NCBI GenBank assembly: GCA_964609675.1
Contig: CAZSRX010000002.1
Span: forward strand, 1-64,000
Direction of reading: 5' to 3'
Origin: CAZSRX01 sp964609675 [NCBI: uncultured Bacteroidota bacterium]
GTDB taxonomy: Bacteria; CLD3; SB21
Length of the DNA: 64,000 nucleotides
Made by a program: the position numbers and the translations under genes. Within the stretch, counting starts at the first letter, position 1; each line of letters begins with the position of its first letter. The notes below the pieces were generated by a model. The model made no database searches and was not told where the DNA came from. It saw nothing but the letters and a program-made list of their open reading frames with translations. Below, piece after piece: positions 55,667 through 63,406 of the stretch.

Positions 55667-56410
55667 CAACGAACTGAAGTTCGTTGGACGGCCGATGTGC
55701 GAGCAACGAAATAAATTTCGTTGGACAAAATTTCGTTGGACGGAAGTTCGTTGGACAGAAGTTTGTAGGATGGCCGATGTGCGAGCAACGAAATGAATTT
55801 CGCTCGACGATGAGCATCCGTCTAGAAACGATTTGGGCAACGAACTGAAGCTCGATAGACGGAAGTCGCTGGGCGGTCGAAGTAAAATCAACGAAATAAA
55901 TTTCGTTGGACAGAGGTTCGATGGACAGAGGTTCGATGGATGACTGATATGCGAGCAACGAAATGAATTTCGTTGGACAGAATTTCGATGGACAGAGGTT
56001 CGATAGATGGTCGAAGTAAAATCAACGAACTAAAGTTCGTTGGACAGAGGTTCGATGGACAGAGGTTCGATGGATGACTGATATGCGAGCAACGAAATGA
56101 ATTTCGTTGGACAGAATTTCGATGGACAGAGGTTCGATAGATGGTCGAAGTAAAATCAACGAACTAAAGTTCGTTGGACAGAGGTTCGATGGACAGAGGT
56201 TCGATGGATGACTGATATGCGAGCAACGAAATGAATTTCGTTGGACAGAATTTCGATGGACAGAGGTTCGATAGATGGTCGAAGTAAAATCAACGAACTA
56301 AAGTTCGTTGGACAGAGGTTCGATGGACAGAGGTTCGATGGATGACTGATATGCGAGCAACGAAATGAATTTCGTTGGACAGAATTTCGTTGGACGGAAG
56401 TTCGTTGAAC
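55667..56410 (+). repeat. Left stem-loop array flanking the RAYT gene (12 copies)
   Basis: Twelve copies of a 20-bp palindrome start at 55667, 55704, 55786, 55838, 55889, 55956, 56023, 56090, 56157, 56224, 56291 and 56358. Forms seen are CAACGAAATAAATTTCGTTG, its TGAA-loop variant, and CAACGAACTAAAGTTCGTTG or its TGAA variant. Copies at 55786 and 55838 are degenerate. Each copy is followed by GAC, then 0 to 3 units of a 15-mer (RGARNTTCGWTGGAC), then a 14-bp linker ending GTGCGAG, ATGCGAG or GTAAAAT. Starts are 37, 52, 67 or 82 bp apart except for one interval of 51. All copies point the same way. Confidence 0.95.
55887..56386. repeat. 134-bp tandem repeat inside the left array (about 3.7 units)
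   Basis: Units begin at 55887, 56021, 56155 and 56289, exactly 134 bp apart. Units two and three are identical by eye. Unit one differs only where CAACGAAATAAATTTCGTTG replaces CAACGAACTAAAGTTCGTTG. The fourth is broken near 56387, where the sequence changes from TTTCGATGG to TTTCGTTGG. Each unit is two 67-bp stem-loop modules with alternating linkers (GTAAAAT, then ATGCGAG). Confidence 0.95.
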
Positions 56411-56436
56411 CAGAGGCGGCGAGAATGGAAGCGAAA

Positions 56437-56454
56437 GTCCCGACAGGTCGGGAC
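56437..56454. repeat. Short GC-rich palindrome at the 3' end of the RAYT gene
   Basis: GTCCCGAC-AG-GTCGGGAC is a perfect 8-bp inverted repeat, 3 bases past the RAYT stop and 26 bp from the left array. A related half (TCGGGACG) appears at 57604-57611 just beyond the right array, so it may mark the outer element of a unit. It has no T tract, so a terminator is unlikely. Confidence 0.6.
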
Positions 56455-56457
56455 GCT

Positions 56458-57120
56458 CTACGGCTTGTACTTGTAATACGTCCACTTCCAGTCGGTCCAA
56501 TCATTGACCAAACCCGCTTTGACCGGGTTGTTCAGGACATAGGAAATCTGCCGTTTCAGTTCCTCATCGCAGCGGATGACATGATCGTAGCTCTCATGAT
56601 GCCAGAACGAGCCGCTCCGGTTCAGGATTTTATTTGCTTCGCGGGCTGTTACACCTTTTATCCGTTTAAGAATCCTAGACAGAGGATAATCATCCAGTAA
56701 ACCTTTTGATTGTGTATCGGTTGCTGTCAAAACCGAACCCGGAAAGGGTTTGACTTCTTTTATGATCATGTGGACATGGTTTGGCATAATACAAAACGCA
56801 ATCAGTTCGTAATAATCGTTATCATACCCCATTATGACTTCAGCGATTATTTCAGCAATTTCAGACTTATTCAACCAGTTTTTCGGCTGCGCCCACTTTT
56901 GCAGATATTCGTCAAACCTTTCAAAATACACTTTATGGCGCCATACAATTTCTTTGTTTTCTTGATCCGTAAGTATAGATGTTTGCCGGATTTTATGATA
57001 TTCAACTTTCAATTCATCCACAATATTTTTTGGCAATGAGTCAATAAGCCGAAAAACTACTGAGTAAGTAGCGTGGGGCAACTGGAGATGGGGCAAGTTT
57101 CGACGGTAAAAGATTTTCAT
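56458..57120 (-). CDS. REP-associated tyrosine transposase (RAYT, HUH/Y1 family)
   Basis: This 220-residue single-strand DNA transposase belongs to the IS200/IS605-like Y1 group. The HUH metal motif is PNHVHMII (His115, His117). The catalytic Tyr is Tyr178 in SFWHHESYDHVIR, and YVLNNPVKAGLV near the C-terminus is the typical RAYT ending. The length fits domesticated RAYTs rather than the about 150 residues of IS200 TnpA. I chose ATG 57120 (MKIFYRR), since the upstream extension is not conserved-looking. The gene is flanked on both sides by stem-loop arrays (12 copies to the left, 6 to the right), the arrangement expected of a RAYT and its REP substrates. No open defects are visible, so it may be active. 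Confidence 0.93.
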   Translation of the reverse strand: MKIFYRRNLPHLQLPHATYSVVFRLIDSLPKNIVDELKVEYHKIRQTSILTDQENKEIVWRHKVYFERFDEYLQKWAQPKNWLNKSEIAEIIAEVIMGYDNDYYELIAFCIMPNHVHMIIKEVKPFPGSVLTATDTQSKGLLDDYPLSRILKRIKGVTAREANKILNRSGSFWHHESYDHVIRCDEELKRQISYVLNNPVKAGLVNDWTDWKWTYYKYKP

Positions 57121-57187
57121 AGTAAAAATATAGAGAATTGAGGGAATGAATGAAATGGTTTTTTTCAAATTTTCGTTAATGAGCGAT

Positions 57188-57600
57188 CAACGAACTAAAG
57201 TTCGTTGGACGGAATTTCGTTGGACAGAGGTTTGATGGACGGTCGATGTAAAATCAACGAAATAAATTTCGTTGGACAGAATTTCGTTGGACAGAGGTTC
57301 GTTGGATGGTCGATGTGCGAGCAACGAAATAAATTTCGTTGGACAGAATTTCGTTGGACGGAATTTCGTTGGACAGAGGTTTGATGGACGGTCGATGTAA
57401 AATCAACGAACTAAAGTTCGTTGGACGGGATAGAATCGATACCGAATGAGTTTTCGCGTACAAATGATCAACGAACTGAAGTTTATTGGACATAAAAGAT
57501 CAGAATCAAGTATATTTTGCTCATGCAGAGTCAACGAACTAAAGTTCGTTGGACGGAAGTTCGTTGGACAGAATTTCGTTGGACGGAGGGTTCGATGGAC
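57188..57600 (+). repeat. Right stem-loop array flanking the RAYT gene (6 copies)
   Basis: Copies of the same 20-bp palindrome start at 57188, 57255, 57322, 57404, 57469 (degenerate right arm GTTTATTG) and 57532. The first three intervals are 67, 67 and 82 bp, with two, two and three 15-mers respectively and 14-bp linkers alternating GTAAAAT and GTGCGAG. The last two intervals (65, 63) contain unrelated sequence instead of 15-mers. The array runs from 67 bp upstream of the RAYT start to 26 bp from the end of the M28 peptidase gene. Orientation is the same as in the left array. Confidence 0.95.
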
Positions 57601-57626
57601 AGATCGGGACGTTAGACGGGAAAGAG

Positions 57627-58583
57627 CTATTCGTGATATAATACATACAGAATCACATCCCCTACCTGCTTCAGGCTTTCGGCGGAGCATTTATCCGGTG
57701 TGTCCTGCAGGGTATGCCAGTAGCTGTTGCGGTCGTCGGGATAGCTAAAATCAATGATGTCGATGCAAGGAATACCGATTTTCTGAAGGGGAATGTGGTC
57801 ATCGAACACAAAATCTTCCACGGCGGTACGGAAAGCGGGCTTTTTAAGCTTCTTGGCGGCGTCCCAGACTTTGTTGACCACCGGTTTGGCATACTGGTAA
57901 GAATGACCCTCAATGGGCAGATCGAGTTCTTTGTCCCCTATCATATCGAGCAAGATGCCATATGTCGGCCAGTAGGATTTATTGTTTTTTGCAAAATAGT
58001 CCGAACCGATGCAATAGGGATTAAGGCTGTCAGGCGCCATCTCATATCCGTGGTCCCCGTAGTCTTCCAGATCGAATAGAATAATATCTACGCCGATGTC
58101 CGGTGGACTCGATTTAATTGTTCGCGCCACCTCCAGCAGAACGGCCACGCCGGACGCGCCGTCATTGGCTCCGAGAATCGGCTTGTCATGATTGGCCGGT
58201 ACCACATCCCTGTCGGCCCAGGGACGCGTATCCCAGTGCGCGCATAGCATCACCCGTTTTTTCTTTTTCGGATGGAGATTAATGGAGGCGATAATATTCG
58301 TACCCGTAAATTTCTTTGTGGTATCTTTTTTATCCACATACTGAAACGTCTGATGCGTAACGTTATCGCAGTAATTTTTCAGTTCAGCCGTCAGAAAATC
58401 CAGGCATTCCCGGTGCCCCTGCGAGCCCGGATTGCGCGGACCAAACGCACATTGCTTTTCAAGATACTCCAGGGCATGCCCGGCATCCAATTCCGGAACG
58501 TAAACAAACCAGTCGCAGCCGCTAAATGCTGTCAGGACTAAACCTAAAAGGAAGAAAGGCATACTTTTTTTCATAGTGAACAT
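57627..58583 (-). CDS. M28 family peptidase, glutaminyl-peptide cyclotransferase-like lipoprotein
   Basis: This 318-residue zinc enzyme of the M28 fold is closest in pattern to glutaminyl cyclases, which form N-terminal pyroglutamate. A signal peptide ends at a lipobox Cys (AFSGC, residue 23). Metal ligands are visible: His in MLCAHWDTRPWAD, Asp in ILGANDGASGVAVLLE, Glu in LFDLEDYGD, Asp in ILLDMIGD and His in YWHTLQDTPDKC. The opening FGPRNPGSQGHRE is typical of the QC-like branch. T9SS cargo proteins often start with Gln after signal cleavage (several here end AQ), so a cyclase for them is plausible but inferred. It is followed at 26 bp by the right stem-loop array. Confidence 0.9.
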   Translation of the reverse strand: MFTMKKSMPFFLLGLVLTAFSGCDWFVYVPELDAGHALEYLEKQCAFGPRNPGSQGHRECLDFLTAELKNYCDNVTHQTFQYVDKKDTTKKFTGTNIIASINLHPKKKKRVMLCAHWDTRPWADRDVVPANHDKPILGANDGASGVAVLLEVARTIKSSPPDIGVDIILFDLEDYGDHGYEMAPDSLNPYCIGSDYFAKNNKSYWPTYGILLDMIGDKELDLPIEGHSYQYAKPVVNKVWDAAKKLKKPAFRTAVEDFVFDDHIPLQKIGIPCIDIIDFSYPDDRNSYWHTLQDTPDKCSAESLKQVGDVILYVLYHE

Positions 58584-58623
58584 CCCATGTTTTAACAGGC
58601 ACAGATTGCACAGGTTTAGAAGA

Positions 58624-59391
58624 TTACCAATAAGCTTCTGCGGGTATTCCTAAATCCATGACTTTATTTTGAATCGCTTGTAATTCCTCGCGGGATACGG
58701 GTAGAAGCCCATCAGCAGCGGGCGGGCGATCGAGGCTGTACATCATGACCTCTTTCGGACGCAGGGTTTTCAATCGTTCCAGCCATAAGGCTATTTCCAA
58801 ATCGGTGGTATTGTCCACCCACTCCCCGTTGTATGGACCGCGGAGAAACATGGATTGTATGGTAAAGTCCTTCTTGAAGTTTGCCATGGATTCGGTGATG
58901 GCCTCGAGCGTGATGGGGTTTTGCGGTCGGTTGATCATGCGGAACATATTTTCCGAACCGGCGTCCAGTTTGAATAAACGACGCTCGGCCATCGCCAGAC
59001 CCGCCCGGACTGAGGGATTATTCAGCGTGGCGGCATTGGAAAGCACGGCGATACCGGTATCGGGGCAGTAACGGTTGCGCAATGCTACGGTTATTTTCAT
59101 GATAGTCCCGAATTCCGGATGCAGTGTGGGTTCACCGTTACCCGAGAAGGTCAGATAATCCAGCCGTTGTCCTTCAGCGGTTAAACGATACAGCGTTTCA
59201 GACAGTTCCGTACGCACCGTATTCACATCGGGAAATGGTTCCTCGCGACCGGCCTGTTTCCAGCCGCACTCGCAGTACACGCATTCAAAACTACAGACTT
59301 TACGGCCGGCCGGAAGCAGATTGATGCCGAGCGAAACGCCAAGCCGCCGCGACTTTACGGGTCCGTATATAACGGAGGGATGCAAAAACAT
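58624..59391 (-). CDS. Radical SAM protein (COG0731-like)
   Basis: This 255-residue radical S-adenosylmethionine enzyme has the cluster motif CSFECVYC (Cys33, Cys37, Cys40). It then has the SAM-binding LTFSGNGEPTLHPEF and GIAVLSNAATL strands. The remainder, with FKLDAGSENMFRMINRPQ and VMMYSLDRPPAADGLLPV, fits the group of small radical SAM proteins without an extra cluster domain, whose substrates are unknown. It lies 6 bp downstream of RNase G, in the same transcript. Confidence 0.9.
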   Translation of the reverse strand: MFLHPSVIYGPVKSRRLGVSLGINLLPAGRKVCSFECVYCECGWKQAGREEPFPDVNTVRTELSETLYRLTAEGQRLDYLTFSGNGEPTLHPEFGTIMKITVALRNRYCPDTGIAVLSNAATLNNPSVRAGLAMAERRLFKLDAGSENMFRMINRPQNPITLEAITESMANFKKDFTIQSMFLRGPYNGEWVDNTTDLEIALWLERLKTLRPKEVMMYSLDRPPAADGLLPVSREELQAIQNKVMDLGIPAEAYW

Positions 59392-59397
59392 AATCGC

Positions 59398-60954
59398 TCA
59401 GGGGGTATATTTTTCGGTGATATCGTCGTCGTCCGCATTCAGAATGCGGAATTCATCCAGCCGCATTTCATCTTCGGGTGTAATTTTGATGTAAATCAGG
59501 TGTTTCCAAAGCATCGCGCGCAGCGTGGGCTTGAGGTGGTCAATGATGTCCGGATGCAGATATATATAGAGTCTGCTAAACCCCCGTTGGTCGGCTTTAT
59601 AACGCTGCATCCAGCGCTTGATCATGTTGGAAAGCGACGTGCGGTGGGCTACGCGGCCGGATCCCAGGCAGGCCGGACAGGGTTCGCTAAGGGCAAACAT
59701 GATGCTGGGCCGCACGCGCTCGCGGGTCAGTTCGATGAGTCCGTATTCGTCCATCGGCAGGATGCTGAATTTCGCGCGATCCTTGCGGAGTTCGCGTTTC
59801 ATCTCCTCGAACAGCCGCCGCTTATTTTTTTCATCCTGCAGGTCGATGAAATCGACGACAATCAGGCCGCCGATGTCGCGAAGCCTTAATTGGCGGATAA
59901 TCTCCTTGGCGGCCACCAGGTCCACGGCCAAAGCGTTTTCCTCATAACCGGCCTTGCCGATGAACTTGCCGCTGTTGACGTCGATGGAAACCAGCGCTTC
60001 TGTGGGTTCGATAATGATGTAGCCGCCGTTTTTCAGCGACACGCGTTTGCCGACGCATTCCTGCAGGTCCTGCTCGATATTATACAAATCAAATATCGGT
60101 TTTTTGGATTTGTACAGTTCAATGCGGGGCAGCAGCTGGGGCGATGTCCCTTCGATGTAACTGCAGATGGAGCGGAACAGCGGCTTGCTGTCAATCAGAA
60201 CGCGGCTGACATCAGAAGAAAACAGGTCCCGGATCACGCTGGAAACCATCTCCATGTCCTTGTACACCAGACTCGGCGCGGCAACGGACTTGGCCTTTTC
60301 GTCAATCTCCAGCCAGGTCTGGTAACAATGGTTGACGTCGTTCTTCAGCACGGATTCTTCTTTATTCTCCGCATTGGTACGCAGGATGATGCCGAAATGG
60401 GGCGGTTTGATTTCATGCGCCAGCCGTTTCAGACGCTTTCGTTCCGGAAAATGGTTAATCTTCCTGGAAACGCCGATCATTTCATTGGGATTGTTAGGGA
60501 TGAGCACCGTAAAGCGTCCCGGAATGGAAATTTCGGAGGTAACGCGCGCGCCTTTGGTGGAAATGGGTTCCTTAATAATTTGCACCAGAATTTCCTGGCC
60601 GCGTTTCAGAAAACGGCCGCGGCTGTCGTGGGCATGGATGATCTTCCGGTGCTGGCGCTGCTGCCCGGGATTTATTTCCGTATCTTCGTCGTCATCTTCA
60701 TCAGCGAGGGCGGCATATTCGTGCGTATTATCACCGATATCCGAAAAATGAAGAAACGCATCCTGTTTGAAACCGATATCGACAAACGCGGCTTTCATAC
60801 CCGGCAATACTTTAGCCACACGGCCTTTATAGATATCGCCGACCATGCGTTCTTTTTCCGGACGCTCCACGAAAATTTCTACCAGCCGCTCTTCCTCCAC
60901 GATGGCAATACGCGTTTCCTCGTCAGTCGCATTTATAATGATTTCTTTTTTCAT
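59398..60954 (-). CDS. rng: Ribonuclease G / RNase E family
   Basis: This 518-residue endoribonuclease matures rRNA and starts mRNA decay. It has an N-terminal S1 domain (about 35-125) with VGDIYKGRVAKVLPGMKAAFVD. The S1 domain is interrupted by an acidic insert (DEDDDEDTEINPGQQ). RNase H-like and 5'-sensor regions follow. The catalytic Asp residues lie in VSIDVNSGKFIGKAG and GGLIVVDFIDL. The zinc-link motif is CPACLGSGR (near 428). The length is that of RNase G; there is no degradosome scaffold tail. AAAGGAATTA lies just before the ATG. It is the first gene of the pair with the radical SAM protein. Confidence 0.96.
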   Translation of the reverse strand: MKKEIIINATDEETRIAIVEEERLVEIFVERPEKERMVGDIYKGRVAKVLPGMKAAFVDIGFKQDAFLHFSDIGDNTHEYAALADEDDDEDTEINPGQQRQHRKIIHAHDSRGRFLKRGQEILVQIIKEPISTKGARVTSEISIPGRFTVLIPNNPNEMIGVSRKINHFPERKRLKRLAHEIKPPHFGIILRTNAENKEESVLKNDVNHCYQTWLEIDEKAKSVAAPSLVYKDMEMVSSVIRDLFSSDVSRVLIDSKPLFRSICSYIEGTSPQLLPRIELYKSKKPIFDLYNIEQDLQECVGKRVSLKNGGYIIIEPTEALVSIDVNSGKFIGKAGYEENALAVDLVAAKEIIRQLRLRDIGGLIVVDFIDLQDEKNKRRLFEEMKRELRKDRAKFSILPMDEYGLIELTRERVRPSIMFALSEPCPACLGSGRVAHRTSLSNMIKRWMQRYKADQRGFSRLYIYLHPDIIDHLKPTLRAMLWKHLIYIKITPEDEMRLDEFRILNADDDDITEKYTP

Positions 60955-61645
60955 TAATTCCTTTTCTACTCAAACCCGGCGGAATAAACACGGTTGCAGG
61001 ATCTCAGAACGTCATTTGAGATAAACTGCCGCAAGTGTCCTTTGTATCCGATATCGAAGCGTTTCGGACAGCCTGAACGGCAATGCTGCTGAACTACGGA
61101 TAAATTCTGGGATTCTTAGTAACAATAAACGTCCGAATGTGTTTGTTTGCCTGATTTGAATAATAAAAATTTTTTTATTAATAAAAACTAATATGTCATA
61201 ATTTTTCACAATTTAATAATCAAATACATAAATGCAAGTTTTTTTTCCGCCTGTAAATGGACTTTTACAGCAAAAAATTATTCATAGCAATTACAACAAC
61301 CCAATAATCCGAATTCCCTGTGCTCAAGGATCCAGCTTTTACAACAGTAAGCTGGAATGATGGCCACAGTTGTCAGTATAATCTCTATCATTAGCGGCCA
61401 ACACCCCCGACGGATGTATGATGTTTTATATCGCATTTACGCTGATTAAGAAAATTGAAACGCCGATACGGTTCGAGGAATTTTCAAAAATTACGCCAGC
61501 CATGCCGCCGGCCACAAACCTTTAGCACGAAAACGTATTTAATGTCTGCCCAGGCGCTGCGCGATGGATACCAACCCTTTGCGCTCATTAAAAATTATTA
61601 CGATAATAAATGTTACAGCCGCTAATAACAAATTTTATGGGTTTT
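60955..61645. other. Long intergenic region, no convincing gene
   Basis: The 691 bp lie between RNase G and the second T9SS subtilisin, both on minus. 61140-61260 is very A/T-rich and may hold the RNase G promoter. 61300-61560 has a more coding-like base mix, with short frames such as one starting at MMFYIAFTLIKKIETP and stopping after about 35 codons. None is long or conserved-looking enough to call. A decayed gene is possible. No hairpin, tRNA or repeat was recognised. Confidence 0.4.
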
Positions 61646-63406
61646 CTATTTAACAAAAATGATTTTTTTTGACTTTGAATAATCGCGGGTTTTGAGGCGG
61701 CAGATATATAAACCGGAAGCCACGAGACGACCGTTCGCATCCCGCCCGTTCCATAACACCTGCTGGTATCCCCGGCTTTGCGTACTATTGGCCAGTTGAA
61801 CGATTTTCTGCCCCATCATATTATAAATGGACAGATTAACCCGGGTATCGTTGACAAGGTAATACCGAATCGTTGTATGGCCATTAAACGGGTTTGGATA
61901 ATTCTGAAACAACCGGTCGTCATCAGGTACATTGGTTGTATAATAGTTGAGCGCTTTAAAAGCATTAACGATGCCGTAGCCGTATTCCCGGTCGGGTGCC
62001 TGTGCCCGATCGGCCGTTTTTATCAGGGCCTGATATAAGTGAGCCGGTGTCCAATCCGGATGCGCGCTGAGCAAAGCCGCGCTGATGCCCGATATCAGCG
62101 GACATGAGAACGAGGTGCCGTTTTGAGCGAAATAAGCGGTGGGAGACCAGGAAGCGGCGGTCCAGACGCCGGCACCCATGGCCATGACATCGGGTTTGAT
62201 GCGTCCCATGGTGGTCGGCCCCACGGAACTGCTGGAAACCCGAACGCCGGACGCATTCACGGAACCGACGGCAATGACAAGGTCGCCGTCCGCCGGAGCG
62301 CCCAGCGTGTTGTGCGCCTCGTGGTAGCCTTCATTGCCGGCTGAATTCACGACAACCATACCTTTTTGGACGGCGATGTTAGCCGCTTTGGTAATTCGCG
62401 TGGAATGGCCGGTCATCCAGGTCCAGTTGTAGGCGCTGGAATCATACCGGTTATTGCCGGAAGAATCAAACTCAATATAAGCGACGGAACTGCTGACCAC
62501 ATCGGCGCCGTAGCCTTCGGCCCATTCCAGGGCGGCAATCCAGTTGTCCTCTTCGACGGGGTGTTCGCTTTCGGTATTTTCGGTTTTAGCGAGGAGGTAC
62601 TCGCTGCGAAACGCCGGCCCGACGATTTTTCCGGGTTTATAGCCCGCCAGCACCGATAATACGGCTGTGCCGTGCGAACCGCTTCCGGCTTGCCCCGGGT
62701 CATCCGCCACGCTGCTGTCGCCGTTTACAAAATCTCTTGTCGCAATAATACGGAGACTGTCGAATACCTCGTGAGCCAGATTGTTGAAACCCGCGTCAAA
62801 AACGGCGACGCGTATGCCCTGGCCGAAAAATCCGGCCTGGTGCAGCTGATCCACCCGAAGCATACGTAGCGGCGTATAGGAATATCCGTAAAAAGCCGAA
62901 TCATAAGTCGCGGCCCGGCTGAAGGGCCGTTTTTCTGCGGTATTCTCTTGCGAAACTGCGCTGAAACCGGCACCGGAAAATTTCCTGACCCGATCGATGT
63001 TTTCTACGAACGGCAGGCGCTCTATTTGTCTCAGCCCGTCTTTCGTTATCCAGCCGCTGACCGCGTTGAGCCAGCGTGATATCTGTTTCGGGCGTAAGCC
63101 GTTATCCGAGAGCTGACGGATATAATCAACACGAACCGGCGCATCATAAACATCCATCAGCGAAGCGCCGGATGCCCGTTGCATCCTTCGCCAAATGCAG
63201 GCTTCGGACAACCCGGCGTCCCATTTTTCGTAAGCGTCTATGGGCTTATCTTTCAGGAAGACCCATACCAGAACGCTGTCGGCCGGATTTCGTTCTTTCA
63301 GAAATACCGACAAAGCCGGACTGATACGGGAAGGATGATTAAACGCCATTATTAGAAAAGCAAAACCCAGTAATACGAATCCTGCAAGACTTAGTGCTGT
63401 TTTCAT
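61646..63406 (-). CDS. Secreted S8 subtilisin-like protease with T9SS domain
   Basis: This 586-residue exported protease has a signal peptide/anchor (5-22) and a propeptide-like region (about 30-140). The S8 domain carries Asp in RVAVFDAGFNNLAHEV (near 203), His in GSGSHGTAVLSVLAGY (near 245) and Ser in QNGTSFSCPLISGISAALLS (near 431). A T9SS type A sorting domain ends the chain (NYPNPFNG, LSIYNMMGQKIVQL, final KIIFVK). It is smaller than the subtilisin at 32188 and has no propeller. Its start overlaps the ligA stop by 1 bp (ATGA), so translation may be coupled to ligA, an unexpected pairing. Confidence 0.93.
   Translation of the reverse strand: MKTALSLAGFVLLGFAFLIMAFNHPSRISPALSVFLKERNPADSVLVWVFLKDKPIDAYEKWDAGLSEACIWRRMQRASGASLMDVYDAPVRVDYIRQLSDNGLRPKQISRWLNAVSGWITKDGLRQIERLPFVENIDRVRKFSGAGFSAVSQENTAEKRPFSRAATYDSAFYGYSYTPLRMLRVDQLHQAGFFGQGIRVAVFDAGFNNLAHEVFDSLRIIATRDFVNGDSSVADDPGQAGSGSHGTAVLSVLAGYKPGKIVGPAFRSEYLLAKTENTESEHPVEEDNWIAALEWAEGYGADVVSSSVAYIEFDSSGNNRYDSSAYNWTWMTGHSTRITKAANIAVQKGMVVVNSAGNEGYHEAHNTLGAPADGDLVIAVGSVNASGVRVSSSSVGPTTMGRIKPDVMAMGAGVWTAASWSPTAYFAQNGTSFSCPLISGISAALLSAHPDWTPAHLYQALIKTADRAQAPDREYGYGIVNAFKALNYYTTNVPDDDRLFQNYPNPFNGHTTIRYYLVNDTRVNLSIYNMMGQKIVQLANSTQSRGYQQVLWNGRDANGRLVASGLYICRLKTRDYSKSKKIIFVK

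Noticed and set aside
55909-56344. tRNA T-loop resemblance of GGTTCGATGG
   Set aside because: Only the T-loop-like core matches. There are no acceptor, D or anticodon arms, and the motif recurs as part of the 15-mer.
56437-56454. GC-rich palindrome after the RAYT gene as a terminator
   Set aside because: The stem is perfect, but there is no T tract on the minus strand, so it is recorded as a repeat instead.
55529-56500. Open frames across the left array that would encode pentapeptide-like repeats (VQRNS/VQRTS)
   Set aside because: The 15-bp unit keeps a frame open by being a multiple of three. The frames have no ribosome sites, cross the palindromes and change with array length, so they are a by-product of the repeat.
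55667-57600. CRISPR array
   Set aside because: Copies are short and regularly spaced, but the sequence between them is itself repeated, there are no unique spacers, and no cas gene is present.
57254-57690. Similar repeat-coding frames across the right array
   Set aside because: Same reason as for the left array; they also overlap the end of the M28 peptidase gene.
61012-61209. 65-codon frame on the minus strand upstream of RNase G
   Set aside because: A/T-driven composition, no ribosome site and no recognisable motif.
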